A stretch of 64,000 nucleotides of DNA, taken from positions 40,474 through 104,473 of the forward strand of contig JBBPSI010000081.1 of the NCBI GenBank assembly GCA_038093515.1, read 5' to 3'. The notes beneath the pieces are model-generated. The model was given only the letters and a program-made list of their open reading frames with translations, did not search any database and was not told the DNA's origin. Shown here in pieces: positions 47,342-58,058 of the stretch; position 1 is the first letter of the stretch, and each line of letters starts with the position of its first letter. This stretch comes from Butyriboletus loyo. Taxonomy: Eukaryota; Basidiomycota; Agaricomycetes; Boletales; Boletaceae. Both the position numbers and the translations under genes were made by a program.

Positions 47342-49225
47342 GGACTACCAAAGCAGAGTAGTCTGGACTAATATACCGTTCGCGGCCTCGTGTTTGAATG
47401 ACCAGTCACGACAGGTGATGCGCTTCAATTGAAGTTGAGGGACCTGGTTGGCATATACATACGCATTCCGATAGAAGGGTGCTTGATGTATGTAATCACT
47501 AGGACTCCATAATCATGACAAAATACTTCCCGTCAGAGTGGTACCCGAAGTCGAAGAACGAACCTCAGGCAATTGCATGGGCTTGCAGAGGTGCACATGA
47601 CTCCGGAGCTTGACCAGAAGTTCTAGATAACATTTGATCTGTCATCATGCAGCAGACTAACGCAGCCTCGCGTTTGGATGACCAATGACAACGGGGCGAG
47701 GCACTTTAAGTTGAGGGACCTGGTCGGCACATGCTCACGCATTCCGATAGAAGGGTGCTTGATGTATGTAATCATCAGTACTCCATAATCATGACAAAAT
47801 ACATGCTGTCAGATTGGTGCCCGAAGCCGAAGAACGAACCTTCAGCAATTGTATGGGATATAGTATGTACGTAGTCCAGAAGGCTTGCAGAGGTACACAT
47901 GACTCCGGAGCTTGTCCAAAAGATATCATTTGATCTGCCATCATGCAACAGAGTAGTCTGGACTAATATGCAGTTCGCGGCCTCGTGTTTGAATGACCGA
48001 TCACGACGGGGTAATACATTTCAAGTTGAGGGACCTAGTCGGCATAGTATAACCTGCAGAGTACCATCACGCGAACGGAGAGACCACGGGGACCTAAAAC
48101 CAACTTACGCAACCGGCCCAGGGAGCCGAGATACCATTTTACATGTTATTTGAAAGTTGAAACACAGGGAATGCAGAGGACTCACATCGTTGCGAGGGTC
48201 AATCCCTGGATGATTCTGGAGGGCCAATATTATGTTTTCGAATGCATCTGTTTGTCGTTTTGGAAGAAGAGGCCTCAGTGATGTAGGCGCCGGAGCCTGT
48301 TTCTGTCGCCAATAACCACAGAAAGATGGAAGCACCGCATCGAGCTCCATTAGGATAACACCCTGCAGAAGGTCAACCGGCAAACAATGAGCGCCCAGAT
48401 ACCTATCAGTCTAACCATTGAATGGTAGGTAGGCAAATTCCGAGTTACTGCAACACCCCCGTTCCGAGTCATGATACTATCCTTGGTCGGCGCAGGACGG
48501 GGTTTGAATACACATAGCCACGGAAAGATCTGGGGTGACCGGGATGCGGTAAACGAGGGCAGGCAAGGTGGGATCGCCCCCCCAACCTGCGGTGTAACAA
48601 ATTTGCTCGTAGGCCGGGGTCATGGCAGACCAAAGTTTCGATTTGTTCGGTTCCACCGAGTCAGGTTGTTCCAAATCCCACGGTTCTCTATGCATGGGTG
48701 ATGACAGATCAAACGTTAACTAGAACTTTTGGTCAAGCTCCGCAGTCATGTGTACCTCTGCAAGCCTTCTGGACTACGTACTCTATCCCATACAATTGCT
48801 CGGTCTCAAGGTTCGTTCTTCGGCTTCGGATACCACTCTGACAGGATGTATTTTGTCATGATCTGGAATACATTACATCAAAGAACCGTTCTATCGGAAT
48901 GCGTATGTATATGCCGACCAGGTCCTCAACTTGAGATGTATCACCCCGTCGTCATTGGCCATTCAAACACGAGGCCGCGAACTGTATATTAGTCTAGGCT
49001 ACTCTGCTGCATGATGGCAGACCAAACGTTATCTTTTGGTCGCTTCTTGGAGTCATGTGTACCTCTGCATTGAAGCCTTCTGGACTATACTGCTATATCC
49101 CATGCAATTTCTCAAGGTTCGTTCTTCGGCTTCGGGCACCACTCTGACAGGATGTATTTTGTCATGATTATCATGAGTACTAATGATTACATCAAGCACC
49201 ATTCTATCGGAATGATATACTTTGA
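47342..49225. repeat. Array of about 300-bp repeats in direct and inverted orientation
   Basis: Copy A 47342-47652, copy B 47653-47953 and partial copy C about 47940-48050 run in one direction. Copies D (about 48700-49030) and E (about 49008-49225) run in the opposite direction. Shared landmarks in A-C order: GTAGTCTGGACTAATAT, GCGGCCTCGTGTTTGAATGACC, AAGTTGAGGGACCT, CGCATTCCGATAGAAGG, CATAATCATGACAAAATAC, GAAGAACGAACCT, CAGAGGTACACATGACTCCG and TTTGATCTGCCATCATGC. D and E show the reverse complements in reverse order. A unique core of about 650 bp lies between the two arms. I recognise no transposase and no clear terminal inverted repeat with target duplication. Confidence 0.85.
48105..48695 (-). 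CDS. Weak candidate gene in the core of the inverted-repeat array
   Basis: Two minus-strand frames. One starts at ATG 48695 (MHREPWDLEQPDSVEPNK...) and one covers 48383-48105 (ELDAVLPSFCGYWRQKQAP, DAFENIILALQNHPGID). They could be joined by an intron near 48390-48480. No family recognised. It may be a gene caught between the repeats or chance open frames. Confidence 0.25.
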
Positions 49226-49326
49226 GTAAACGGAAGCTGACCTTCTCTGCGTGCTTGGTTCCGGTGCCTTACGAGTACTGAACATGTTGACGTATTCAAT
49301 CCTGCATCCCACACCCCTGATCCTGA

Positions 49327-49338
49327 CAAGATAAATAA
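49327..49338 (+). promoter_or_regulatory. TATA-like element of the CxxCH protein gene
   Basis: AAGATAAATAAA about 75 nt upstream of the ATG at 49411, just outside the repeat array. Confidence 0.35.
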
Positions 49339-49410
49339 ACCCAGAGATATCAGGTTAGCCAGCCGTCCTCTAAACTGCTCTGACTACCTCACTCTTTGAC
49401 GTTCCTCGCC

Positions 49411-50916
49411 ATGCCGGAAACACCTGCTGAAATCGAGTTCAATAAATCCTCCAACTTTAAGCTTCCACCAGAGTGCCAGCCCTGGAAGATTCGAAATGAT
49501 TACCCCAGCGACTCTGCCGAAAAACCAGCGTGGCTCCATATAGACTTCACGAAGGACGCGAGGGCTTATAGCGAGGCTGTCAAGAACTACATCCTCGAGG
49601 GTAACGTAGAGAATAATTTCGTCGCTCAGAACAACAAGGTAAGCCTATTTGAATCGAGTTGCTCCTGTTTGAACAAACAATGATCTTCCACTTCAGGCAC
49701 GGGACTGGTACCATCCGGTATGGTTGCACTACGGGGATCATGGCCGAGAACCAGTCAGCGGCCTCAAGTTCGCCGCTGAGATTCCACCGAAGTTCATATC
49801 AGAGAATCAGAACCGCATCCTACAATGCTGGTTGTGCAGTTACTTCAATGCTCCAGGTCAGTGCTATAACATGGCAATATTTGCCACTCTGCTCTGACAT
49901 ATGATAGCTGCCACGGTTCTGAGTCATTTGTGGGCCGATCCAAACAAGCCCAAGTGGGACAAAAACAATCTCATCAAATTCCCTGAAGGATCCATCATCT
50001 TTGAGCATGTTTTCTGCGATGCCACCGAGAAAGAAATCTACACCCTAAAGGGGTCTCCTACAACCAAAGCTAGCATTGCCGTGACGGACTCAGAAGGCCA
50101 CCCGATTCCTAAAGATCGCAAGGATACAGCCGATGAGCTTCGGCTCATCCAGACTGATTTTGCTGCACGCGACAACCGTTTTCCTGAAGTTGGCTGGGTG
50201 TTTGGTACTTTTATACATGACGGTACCGGGGCACATTCTATTGTAAGTGACGTTGAGTTCACATTTGATATAATTCTAAAACTCGAATCTCCAGAGTAAA
50301 CCGTGGGACAACCTTGTTCCGGTTGGAGTTCAGTGGGGAAATGACCCAACGCTGACTCAACAGGAACATGATGACGGAAAACTGTCCAAGGAGTGTTGGG
50401 TCAATGGTTATGCTCTTGATCTGTTCAAGAGCTTGAGAGGAGACAGGCCGTGGTTGGGTTGGCATGGCCGCTTAGATGGGTCAGTCCTTGGCCTATGTCA
50501 TGTCACGCAGAGGTGCTAAAGAGATTTGATCAGATTGGTTGATGACTTCATGAGCACCTGTACATCCTGCCATGCGACCGCTCAGCTTACCCCCGATGGT
50601 AAACACGACAGTTCCAGGTCATGGGTTCAAAACCCTACTCCCAAGAAAATTCCGGACGGGAAGGGGCCCGGGATATGGGTCCAGGAGGACAAGGAAGCGA
50701 TAAAAACATGGTAAACGAAATATGACTGTTTCCGTCGCCGAGACACTCAAGTTCCACAGGTTCCGGAACGTCAAAGCTGGTGAACCCTTCGATGCAGGTT
50801 ACCTATCAGCTGATTACAACCGGCACGTCCTATTCGGTTATGAAAACTACCTGAAGTGGAGAGAGACGCACCCCATCGACACCATCACCGCTGCCGCCCC
50901 CAGGCCCGGCTATTGA
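49411..50916 (+). CDS. CxxCH (c-type cytochrome-like) protein resembling bacterial proteins
   Basis: Six exons, 49411-49638, 49697-49856, 49908-50242, 50295-50479, 50534-50710 and 50760-50916, sum to 1242 nt (413 residues). Landmarks: NYILEGNVENNFVAQNN, ARDWYHPVWLHYG, GREPVSGLKF, HLWADPNKP, FPEGSIIFEHVF, IQTDFAARD, GWVFGTFIHDG, KPWDNLVPVGVQWGNDP, HLGWHGRLDG-like WLGWHGRLDG, and a single CTSCHAT motif about 100 residues before the end. This order matches, from memory, a family of bacterial exported proteins with one c-type heme motif (LEGN, RDWYHAPW, WADP, FPEGT, GWVFGTF, PVGLMWGNDP, SCLSCH). No signal peptide or mitochondrial presequence is obvious at MPETPAEIEFN. Whether heme is attached, and where in the cell, is unknown. 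The introns are of normal fungal type, so any transfer is not recent. Confidence 0.85.
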
Positions 50917-52036
50917 CACACCGATCGCTGGCCTATGTACTGGCACTCGTATCCAATGCTTGATTCTCACTTGACTGCCACCACAGTATCGCTCAACATT
51001 CGTTGATGTCTTGTGAATTTGTAATTCATGCTTCATTGCTTTTGGCTTCGTTTACCCCTTTGCCACTTTCTTATGCTATCCGGCTCGCTCTGTTCAGCAT
51101 TTCCTCTCGTGTTGTGTTGTAAGATTTAGCAGATGTCAATGTTGATATGTACAATAAATGAGTAGCGCGATCATGATGAAATGGTTTAGACCTGTAAGTC
51201 GAACTGGTCAGACGTTCCAGGCAGGTACCCGGCGGGGTACAGAGTGTGTGGCGATATTGTGGATATTCGTTGGTACAGACACGTTATACTGCAGCGCGGC
51301 GCGAGTTTGGGGACATGGATTTGGGGACAGTCGTCTACTGTGCCACACAGCGTTATCGACTATATCTCTTCACAAGGAGCGGAAAAGGTCCGGTCGTCTC
51401 TCCAACACTTGAGCTTTTATCGCGGGTGTGCAACGGGATTCGAGTCATGTACGCCAAGACGGTGGTTGTGGAAGGAATCGTGCCGAGTCCCAATAGATTG
51501 GAGCGCCGCGATCGACTTTCCCTTCCTTTCTTTTCTTGTTTCTTTTCCTGCCATACGTAGTTCATGCACCGCTCAGTTCATCAGTAGTCGTACATCATAC
51601 TCAGGCATCGGTCGTGTCAGTGTGTCAGCGGCAAGCCGCAAAACGCGAGAAAGTATTCCGCACATTCAAGCTCATGCTCGAGGGATATCGTCTGCCGATG
51701 AACGGAGATGGCGGCTTACTTTTCATAATGAAGTATGTGGATCACTCGCCGTATTCTTCCATTGTACGAGGACACGACGTGCGGACAGAAACCCATCGTT
51801 GTTGCGGATGAAAAATCTGCTACACAGTGATACCAAACTCGAGTCATTAGAGCTGGACAAGTGGGTGCTATCGTGGTCTGTACATACTTCCGTATCAAGG
51901 AAAGACGTGAACAAATACAACGATAGTGTTGGTGTTTTGGAAGGGAGAAAACCATCACTAAAGATCCAACGATCCGTACTATGACACTTGTGTAAGTTTC
52001 CGGATCTGCGGAAAGACGATCCCAACGCTCACTCGG
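50917..52036. other. Intergenic, nothing recognised
   Basis: About 1.1 kb between convergent genes. A 246-codon plus frame at 51244-51984 has no motif and overlaps equally long frames on the other strand; not called. Confidence 0.4.
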
Positions 52037-52480
52037 TTAAACGCGTCCTTCAGGTTTCCGGCCGAAACGCTCGGTGCCTTCAGGACCCTCCCCAGCTTTA
52101 CTCGTCTCCGGACCCTTGTCCTCTGTATATCTCTTCATTCCGCCATACCTTAGCTTCACATCTGGACCATTCGGCACATCCGGCACATCATACGGTTCGT
52201 CCTTGCTGACAGTCCGATACTCCTCCGTCCCTGCGCCCGAAGGCGGCTCGTATGCACTCTGTGCGGCGTCTGATGTCGCATCCACCTTGTATATAGGGTT
52301 ATTTGGTGGAGGTGTGTCGTCGCCGTCCACGAAATAGTTCTCTGGGCTATGTGAGACGGGGTTTGGCGGGTCGCGTTGTTGTCGAGTTATGCGGCTTCCG
52401 TGGATAGTGCGGGGAAAAAGCCTGGAACTTTGGCCAGTTGGGGCTGCGGAAAGTCGACGGAATACTGTGGTCGGTAACAT
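52037..52480 (-). CDS. Small protein with probable mitochondrial presequence
   Basis: Intronless, 147 residues. The N-terminus (MLPTTVFRRLSAAPTGQSSRLFPRTIHGSRITRQQ) is rich in Arg, Ser and Thr and lacks acidic residues, as in mitochondrial targeting peptides. The rest is acidic, Pro-rich and probably disordered (DGDDTPPPNNPIYKVDATSDAAQSAYEPPSG...), ending in repeated Gly/Glu/Pro. No catalytic motif. It looks like the short mitochondrial proteins often found in basidiomycete genomes, but I cannot name it. Confidence 0.6.
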   Translation of the reverse strand: MLPTTVFRRLSAAPTGQSSRLFPRTIHGSRITRQQRDPPNPVSHSPENYFVDGDDTPPPNNPIYKVDATSDAAQSAYEPPSGAGTEEYRTVSKDEPYDVPDVPNGPDVKLRYGGMKRYTEDKGPETSKAGEGPEGTERFGRKPEGRV

Positions 52481-52641
52481 GGTGTACTGCTAAAGCGTTG
52501 GGGAAAGTATGAATAGGAGTTGGCTCAGGGATGGAACACCAAATATATTCCAATGGGTTGGAATGACATCATAGCACGCGGCAACTGTTGAGTAGCCAAG
52601 TACGACTAGTTATGGTAGATGAAGTACTTGCGCATGTGCAG

Positions 52642-53466
52642 CTACTCGGTCACTTTCTTCTTCTTATCTTCCACTAGTTCGATGTTTGCCGCAGGGATCC
52701 CTTTGAAGACCCCGGTGTTATTCTCGATCAGCTCCTGAACCTCATCAGACACGTCTCCTTGAACGACAATCTCATCTTGCCCTTGTACGTTTTTCGTAAC
52801 CGATGCGCCTGTTGCAAATTTCTGGGCCAGGAACTTGGCTGCCTTCTTCAACTCGATATCTATCACACACACGGCGTGCGTATCAGCAATGCTGTCGTTC
52901 GTACAGGCACGAGCAACCCACCAAATGCTTCAAGGCCATGGATAGCCGTGACAAACTTTCGCTTGTTCCGCTCGATGCGTTTGATCGTGACTTGCGAAGC
53001 CTGCCGACATATGGATCAACCATTCAGTTCAAAAATGGTGGACTTGAAAGCCCACCATCTTTTTCTTAAGCGCAGCATCCGCCTTGGCCTCTGCCTTTGC
53101 TTCTTTCTTTGCAACATCCTTCTCGAGCTTGGCCTGAGCCTCCAAGCTGAGCGTGCCGAGCTTCGACTGGAGAGCCTCTGATTGGTACGATCGTCAAGGG
53201 CTTGATTGTGTGATGAAGCAGGGATCACTCACCATTCGAGTAGTACTTCTCGAATAGCTGTGGTTGAGCCTCATGTAACCATTCCTTGCACCTGGTCAAA
53301 CTCGACCCAAATTCACAGTACTCCGGAGGAAAGGTGCAAACTATGTCGAGGAAAGTATTTTCAGGCGGAAGATATTGGGGGAGGAAAATGTCATACTTTC
53401 GCAATAGAGGACCTGCACAGGCTGGATAGCTTGAGGTTCCTCCTCCTGCTGGTCAGTCGAAGACAT
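52642..53466 (-). CDS. TMA22: Translation machinery-associated protein 22 (DENR, SUI1 domain)
   Basis: DENR/Tma22 works with MCT-1/Tma20 in removing leftover tRNA and mRNA from 40S subunits after termination. The ATG at 53466 reads MSSTDQQEEEPQ. A donor GTATGACA and acceptor ACATAG give CEICTFPPEYCEFG, the family zinc-binding cysteine region, then RCKEWLHEAQPQLFEKYYS. The middle part is a Lys/Ala/Glu-rich helix near 53050-53180. The SUI1-like domain closes the protein: IERNKRKFVTAIHGLEAF in one exon, then ELKKAAKFLAQKFATGASVTKN, DEIVVQGDV, and ELIENNTGVFKGIPAANIELVEDKKKK. Complete, about 190 residues, the usual length. Confidence 0.9.
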
Positions 53467-53810
53467 TGATTAGATCGCGACCACGTGATCCTCTCATTCT
53501 CCGAAATGACCAAATATTATCAAATCAAATCAAATTACTTTTAGTCACCTACATCTCGAAGCAAATCATACTATCATCGTGCTGCAGACTCATTATCAAG
53601 ATACGTATCTATCCGACCTTTGACTTGCACTGTTGAGCTGTTGCGTCGCCAGCGTTTTCACCCCTATTGTTCTCTTGTGATTAGGATATTGATTCCGGTC
53701 TGCGTACGTTTCTTGCTCCGGCTGTCCTACCTTGGATGATCGATTGATCCATTGCATGTCTCGTTGACGTTTTATAGCCCACGTTCAAAATAGCGGATGT
53801 AATTTGCGCT
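53467..53810. other. Intergenic, promoter side of TMA22
   Basis: No gene recognised. AT-rich stretch near 53510-53540. Confidence 0.4.
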
Positions 53811-54150
53811 CTAGAACTCGAAGCCAGCTCCAGAAATGAGATCACGCCGCTCCTCTATGGTAGCTTGGCAAATTGCGCCAACCAAAGTGAGCACAGAGGC
53901 GATAAATATGCCTGGTTTCCGTCTCGATCGGTCCCCACATGGGCCAGCAGCACAACTGAGTTGACCTTTCCTGCACAAAGATGAACATTTTCTTCCACAA
54001 ACATCAGAATTGAGACTCACCTATCACATACAGTGCAACGAGGGAATCTTCGTTGCTGCAATGTTGATCCCGAATTGGGACCAAGTCGAAAATCGGCATC
54101 GAGACACCATAGCTGAACATAGTTATGTTACGAGTAGACGTGACAAGAGC
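53811..54150 (-). pseudogene. Remnant of an MFS sugar transporter
   Basis: The minus strand has a segment reading SLVALYVIG, then a GTGAGT...GTGCAG intron, then GDRSRRKPGIFIASVLTLVGAICQATIEERRDLISG before a stop at 53811. This corresponds to the end of TM2, the loop with the G-D-R-x-G-R-R/K motif, and TM3 of sugar porters (family knowledge). Nothing of the remaining nine helices follows, and the frame upstream (54352-54152) is not clearly transporter. I read it as a truncated copy of a hexose-type transporter; cause and age are unknown. Confidence 0.5.
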
Positions 54151-55297
54151 TTCAAGATCGTTCGTGACCAGAATTGTGGAAGCTCCAGGAGCAGGGCCGT
54201 GGCCGTACGTGGGTTGCGACGGGCATGCTGGTCGTGTTTGGTGACGTTGGCGTCTCTTCGTAGCGGACTGCTAGGTCTCTCATTGGCTCAAAATGGCAAC
54301 GAGAAGACGAAGGCTCTCGGGTGTTCATTTCAAGCACAGGACGGAGTCTCATGAGACGTCGATCAGCAAGGCCGCCACGGGGAGCCAGCGCCCTCGATAA
54401 TCAATGCCAACTCTGCATCTATAAGCCTGGACAGTCAGAATGCTTGACACGGGGACAAAAATTGACAGACATCACCTTCTCAAGGCAGTCTGTACGCCGG
54501 TTCCACGCCAGCACATTAATGTTTTAGATTGACACTCGAAACATGAAGGGAGGAGTAGGTTATAGATGGAAACGCCATTCAGCCGAGAATTCTCAATCTG
54601 GAACACGGAAGTGTAAGGAGACGGATTGACAGCCCGTGTCAACCATCATTCGGCACGCCCGATGAACTCAAATTTCCAGCAGGACGAGCAAATCCACGTA
54701 ATTATAGCGCCATCCATGACGTGGCCTCAGTATGCCCTGGTCCGAAACTCCTCGGTCGAAGAGAATCGCCAGACTCATCAGGGAGCATAGTGAAAGCGGC
54801 GAGTAGGCTAAGAAAGCTTACCAGGCGCTGATCAGTGGTTCCCGATAGTGGTCGAGTGCTAATACAGACCGCTAGGCGTTGGTTCTGACCACCAACCGTT
54901 TTACTATAAAGCGTCGATTGCCGGCGTCATGAAGGCGTGGGCGCGCAGGAAGATGGACAAATATGGTAAACTGTCAATCGATTTACAGTTTAGGCAGTGA
55001 TAGCCTTCGCTGCGCCGGGCTGAACAGTGCGGAGTTTCGATTGATTTGAATGTCTTTTTTGTGCACAAATTTACAATCCATGGAGGGTACTACGCCACAC
55101 TGCCCAAGCGGTCCGAATTCGACTGTGAAAACCGTCACCCATCTCACTACAACAGCCGTGCCAGTGTGTCATGTACTTGATGATTCATACAGCTTTGCTG
55201 GCCCCGGCGTGCTCCATGGAGGACGGTCTATAAATGGAGTACGTTGAACAGGTATCTCCCGTGCACTACATCGAAGTGGACAGCGATATCGCGACTC
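54151..55297. other. Intergenic, nothing recognised
   Basis: About 1.1 kb. A 65-codon plus frame near 55050 is not convincing. No repeat noted. Confidence 0.35.
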
Positions 55298-57875
55298 ATG
55301 CGCAAGGCTCTGTTGATCACCATTCCGGGCATAGCCGTGGCGCAGACATTGCCGCCATATGCCGTTCCAACCTTTACTTCACTCTCCAGCAACACTTGGC
55401 CCGATGATGCTGATTGGGCTTCTTTGAACAACTCATTCGGTGGACGCCTTCAAGCTCTCAGGCCGTGGGCGGCTGTTTGCTATACTTCTGACCCTCTCTA
55501 TAACCCGGAGGAATGTCAGTCGGTCCTTTCGGGATACAGAAACGACACGCAGGCATGTTTTGACATACATATCCCGTGCTGCGCACACTACTGTAATATT
55601 GACTACAATCACTCCAGCGCGAAGCAGCTCCCCCGGCGCTTCTCTGGCCGAACTGGGAGGCGTGTAGCTACGACCAAGGCTGTGCTCTGAACTATACTAA
55701 CCCTCAACCAATAAGTGGCGCAACGTGCTATCAAGGATCAACCCCGCCTTACAGCGTATCGATCCTAGATGCACAAGACGCGAGTATTGTCATCAAGTGG
55801 GCAACAGCTCATAATGTCAAACTTACCGTAAGGAATACAGGTTCGTTCACTTTTTTTCCGGCTTGATATGGGCTCTATTCACCGAGGAGGGCTAGGTCAT
55901 GACTATCAAGGCCGTTCTGCTGCTCCATCCACTCTTCAGGTGAACACTCACTTGTTGGATAATCTCAGCTACGTGCCAGAGTTCGTTCCCCGGGGGTCAA
56001 ATGCTGCCCCTGTTCCCGCTTTGACTATGGGCGCCGGTGCGCAGATCCACAATAGTAAGCACCCAAGTTCTTTTATGTTGCAGTATCACAATTACGTGTG
56101 GTATAGTTTATAATTATGCCACGGCTCGAAACTTTTCTCCGGTCATTGGGGTTTGTTTGACTGTTGGAGCTGGTGAGTAAACCCCTAAGCTTCTCGGGCT
56201 CGTCATTCACTCACGAACGTAGCTGGGGGGTACCTCCAAGGAGGTGGACATGGCATGTAAGCCAGACATCTTTTTGCGCGAGACACATTTTCTTGACAGT
56301 CTTGGCTTCGGTATAGCTTAACACCTGCGTATGGGCTCGCTGTAAGATGCCATTTGAGACCCTTGAATCCGGCCAAGCTGACATTTCTGAAAAACAGGTA
56401 GACAGCGCTCTCGAGTTCGAGGTAATTTCGCTTGTTCCAGATTTTCTGTTGGGCTTATGTAAACGGCAGGTTATCACTGCAGATGGGGAGATTAGAGTGG
56501 CAAACGAAGCTCAGAATTCTGACTTGTTTTGGGCTCTTAGGGGAGGGGGGGCAGGTAGCTGGGGTATTGTCAGTGCGTACCAATCCATATCGCCCCCACG
56601 CTGTTGCCCTGATTCTTGTAGCCTCCGCCACTATACGGGTATACCCTCCGGTTGCGATCGGGGCTTCTCTCCTTACCATCATGCCCACGGCATCCCAAAA
56701 TCTGACTACTCTTGGTATTGAATTTATTAGCCTTGTGGCCAAATATCAGAGCTGGTGGAGCAACATGGGTATTTCGAGCAGCTTCATCCTTTTTCAGGAC
56801 CAATACTTGCTTGTATGTCTTCTTACTGTTTGCTCGTCCGTCCCTGCGCGAATCACCACCAGTCCCTTTATTGGCCTGTAAGCACTGCTAATTTACCCGA
56901 CCTCTACGCTTTCTTCGAAGAGCTCAAGGGTCTCTCGTCAAACTATACGGTGGCCTCAAACACTACGTCAGCGTCAATGTTCCCCACGGTCAGCGCCGCC
57001 ATCGAACAAAACCTCGGTCCTTTCTTTGACGCTCTCAACCTTTACGGCGCATCGAGTCAACTCGCCAGCCGCCTCGTCCCCCAATCTTACATCGACCCTT
57101 CTGATCCCTCCTCAATCACAGCTGTTGCCGAGGCAATCTGGAGCGGACTGCAGATCATTAGCAGACCACATCAGTCAAACGCAACAGGCCTACTTGGCAC
57201 CGGTGCAGTCTTCCTCTTGGGAGACATGCCCGTTGCGACGTCCAAGCTGGTAAACAAGACCGGCGCGAACCCAGGACTGTACGCAGCCGCTTGGCATGTC
57301 GTGTACTCTGCGTGAGTACTTGACACTTTCCCCTGAGTTATCGACGGCGGGAGGGGGGAGGCAAGACTGATTTGAACAAAGCTGATCGCTTTGTAGGTCA
57401 TGGACGCTCGGGCTCGACGCTACGACGAAGGCGGAGGTCGTAAGGGCCATTTACGATGCTGTCTCGCCGTTGACCGCTTTGGGGATCAAGAGTAGCTACC
57501 AAAACGAAGGAGACGCGTTCGAAGCTGAGTGGCAAGAAGGTACGTGACTGACGACCTTGTTTTTTTTTCCTTCTCGAAGAGAATTTAGTGACATACTTAC
57601 TGGTCATTCCAGCGTTCTTCGGGTACAAGTATGCGAAACTGTCCTCCATCAAGCAGAAATATGACCCCCAAAACTGTGAGTTCATACCTGGCTTGCTTCA
57701 AGACAGGAGCATTAACCAATGGTGACAGTCTTCACGTCATACAAGGTAAATATGTCCCTGTTCCCCACCAAATGATGCGCTCAAGTATATTCATAATGTC
57801 GTCTAGGGTGTCGCCTCCGCGACAAATCTCAGTGCTTACCAGTGTTATGCTGACAAGCAGAGCGAGCTCCTTTAG
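55298..57875 (+). CDS. Secreted FAD-linked oxidoreductase (berberine bridge enzyme type)
   Basis: Flavoprotein oxidases of this fold (FAD_binding_4 plus BBE) oxidise sugars, alcohols or secondary metabolites. ATG at 55298 starts a signal peptide (MRKALLITIPGIAVA|QTLP). Many short introns. Landmarks in order: YGVP-like YAVPTFTSLSS; SVSILDAQDASIVIKWATAHN; the FAD-binding His in VRNTGHDYQGRS; LTMGAGAQIHN; VGAAGGYLQGGGHG; LTPAYGLAVDSALEFEVITADGEI; NEAQNSDLFWALRGGGAGSWGIV; and a C-terminal BBE segment, KYAKLSSIKQKYDPQNLFTSYKGV. The second FAD anchor (a Cys in bicovalent enzymes) is replaced, since GYLQGGGHG shows no Cys in this reading, so mono-covalent attachment through His is likely. All frame changes can be handled by introns, so the gene looks intact. 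Several N-glycosylation sites (NNS, NYT, NTT) are present. Confidence 0.9.
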
Positions 57876-58058
57876 AAAGCGTGAACAGGTCAAAGACGCA
57901 CATACACTGGTCTATCCGAAAAGTTCGTCTCGAGACGAGGATGCTGCCTTGATTGTAACTATTCGAAATAGCACAGTTTACACGTGGGAGAGAGTTAAGG
58001 AATGGAATGGATGTGCTGTCGTCGACATAATTGTCTGCGTCTGGGAACCTACTTGGCG

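Noticed and set aside
47342..49225. CRISPR-like array
   Set aside because: Units are about 300 bp, in both orientations, and in a eukaryote; not CRISPR.
51244..51984. 246-codon plus-strand frame
   Set aside because: No motif, no splice partners, and similar-length frames on the other strand.
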